From NCBI GenBank assembly GCA_027886175.1, contig JAJNNQ010000004.1, forward strand, positions 310,001-374,000: a stretch of DNA of 64,000 nt, given 5' to 3'. Shown piece by piece: positions 62,491 to 64,000 of this stretch; within the stretch, counting starts at the first letter, position 1; each line of letters opens with the position of its first letter. A model generated the notes under the pieces. The model worked only from the letters and a program-made list of their open reading frames with translations. It did no database searches and was not told where the DNA came from. The position numbers were made by a program, and so were the translations under genes. Source of the stretch: Phylloscopus collybita. Lineage: Eukaryota; Chordata; Aves; Passeriformes; Phylloscopidae.

Positions 62491-64000
62491 TAGGGTAGAG
62501 GCTGTCTGGCAAAGGAGGACCACATCTATAGTGATTTATAATAATATACTAATTACTTAGTCATGCCACAAAAACTCAGCATTCTGATCTTGCTCTCCAC
62601 CAAAAAATTCTATAAAATTCAAGATTCTTTTGTCCTTTCTTATTGATTGTCTTACAGAGCTAACCAACCTGGAAAGGATTTCAGACAGCATATTTGATTC
62701 CAGTACTATTCTTCCAGTATTTGAGATTTATGGGTTGGTTAAGAATTATTCACTGAAGAAAATTGTGGATCATTCTGAATAATGAATAGATTTGGTTGCA
62801 TACAGTTTGTGAAAAAGAACAAAGGGAGAAATAAAATTTTAAAATGGTAATTTACTCAACTCTAAGAGGACTTTAAGCCATGTTTTAGACCTTTAGAGAT
62901 CAGGGAACAGAAACAAATGTGAGGGCTTAACATAGAGTCCAGAAAAAGCCAAAGATACAGTTAGGATTAGACTTCTTAGCTTTTTAAATTTTGGGTTTGA
63001 TGATGGCTCTAGTTTTGTTGCCACATTTGTTTGTGCATTTAGAGTTCTTAAGGGTAGGGGTATGGACGGAGGGTCTTAGAGAGCCATACAAATCTCAAAT
63101 TGCAATACCAACAGGCTTACCAGTGACAGGAAAAGGAAAACAATGACAAGAACAGCAGTGATGACAGGTGGAGGCTTAGGGTGCAAAACTTGAAATTGCT
63201 TTGCAATCTGCCTTGACTGTGGGGTTAGACACAATTACAATCCTGTTGCACTGACAGCTAATTCCAGAACATGATACAGCATAGATTTGTCATAACAGAA
63301 AGAATATTAAATGCAGAATATAAAGCACTAAGCACCTTGTAAGCAATTCAGAATGGTAGGTTGAGAACTTGATGAGTTAGGGTGTTTATCTTGGACCACT
63401 GTCTTAAAAATTAAATGATGATTCTTTATGTAGATCTACTTGCAGGAAATGCCGAAAATGTTTGAGAAGAAAGATTATCCACAACCCAAACAGTGGGTGC
63501 AAACACAGAAAATCAAATAAAAAGAGTAAACTTTAGAATTATGAAAGAAAAACTTGAGGAAAAGAAGTGGGAAAGCTAAACACTGATAGTCCTTATATTC
63601 AGCTGAAAGTCTGATTTCATCAGTTCTCTCAAAAGCACAGATCAGCCATAAGCAAATCTGTCATAAAAGGGGCTGAAGAGGGTCCACAGTGAAGCTTTCA
63701 AATTAAAATAAAAATAAACCTGTAAGGTTATGAACAACAGTAGAAAATAGACCCCCAAAACATTTCACCAGACCATGATATTTTTCACATAAGAGGACCA
63801 GAGTAATAAGCAGTAATTACATGACACTGGAAGTTAATACTGCTGAGTTCTAGCCTAGGGTGCTTGAGGCAGCAAGCACCTTATTTTAGAACAGCTATAT
63901 TAAGAAGTTCTGGTAATTTTGGTTTATTTGTGTGTGCTCACTTGCTTTTGCCTTCTTCCCACTGGTTGTCAGGAAGTATATGTGGAGGAAAGATACTCCA
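62491..64000. other. Unclassified AT-rich DNA, no gene seen
   Basis: No exon, transposon or strong simple repeat was recognised up to the window edge. Confidence 0.5.

Overview
This window looks like AT-rich, gene-poor vertebrate DNA from a bird, probably a songbird or close relative. The evidence is the repeat set. There are several CR1 LINE copies with the avian 3' end (8-bp ATTCTATG-type repeats) and CR1 endonuclease and reverse-transcriptase remnants. There are also solo long terminal repeats (LTRs) of families familiar from neoavian and passerine genomes. I found no operons, bacterial genes, CRISPR arrays, tRNAs or rRNAs, and no open reading frame that I recognise as a host protein. The longest open frames lie inside repeats or low-complexity tracts. 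The window is best read as intergenic or deep-intronic DNA.

Layout. Positions 1-1926 are an old, plus-strand CR1 that enters from outside the window. A compact CpG-rich block lies at about 3741-4012. An LTR fragment with a 23-G run (5765-6267) abuts a second plus-strand CR1 (6268-7492). A minus-strand CR1 occupies 13499-14340, and an ERVK-type solo LTR with a TATA box occupies 17614-18193. A GC-richer LTR-like block lies at 20975-21379. The largest CR1 (31150-34160, minus) keeps readable pieces of endonuclease, linker, reverse transcriptase and C-terminal region, and is split by about 650 bp of DNA that is not CR1. A diverged minus-strand CR1 (36348-37900) is followed by a solo ERVL-like LTR at 37995-38722 with a perfect 5-bp target duplication. 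Another short minus-strand CR1 is at 42312-42945. A roughly 1.09-kb LTR lies at 50136-51224. A second copy of the ERVL-like LTR, inverted and with its own perfect 5-bp duplication, is at 59824-60574. A very old CR1 relic lies at about 61500-62490.

The DNA between these elements is mostly unclassified single-copy-looking sequence, dotted with T/G-rich tracts and a few small inverted repeats. The most noteworthy items are the isolated CpG-rich block, a perfect 17-bp hairpin at 25094-25131, a stretch dense in homeodomain-type motifs at 49260-49960 beside a possible first exon, and the pair of LTRs with intact target-site duplications. No new multi-gene system was found. The window is a record of retrotransposition, with a few possible regulatory elements that comparative alignment would test.
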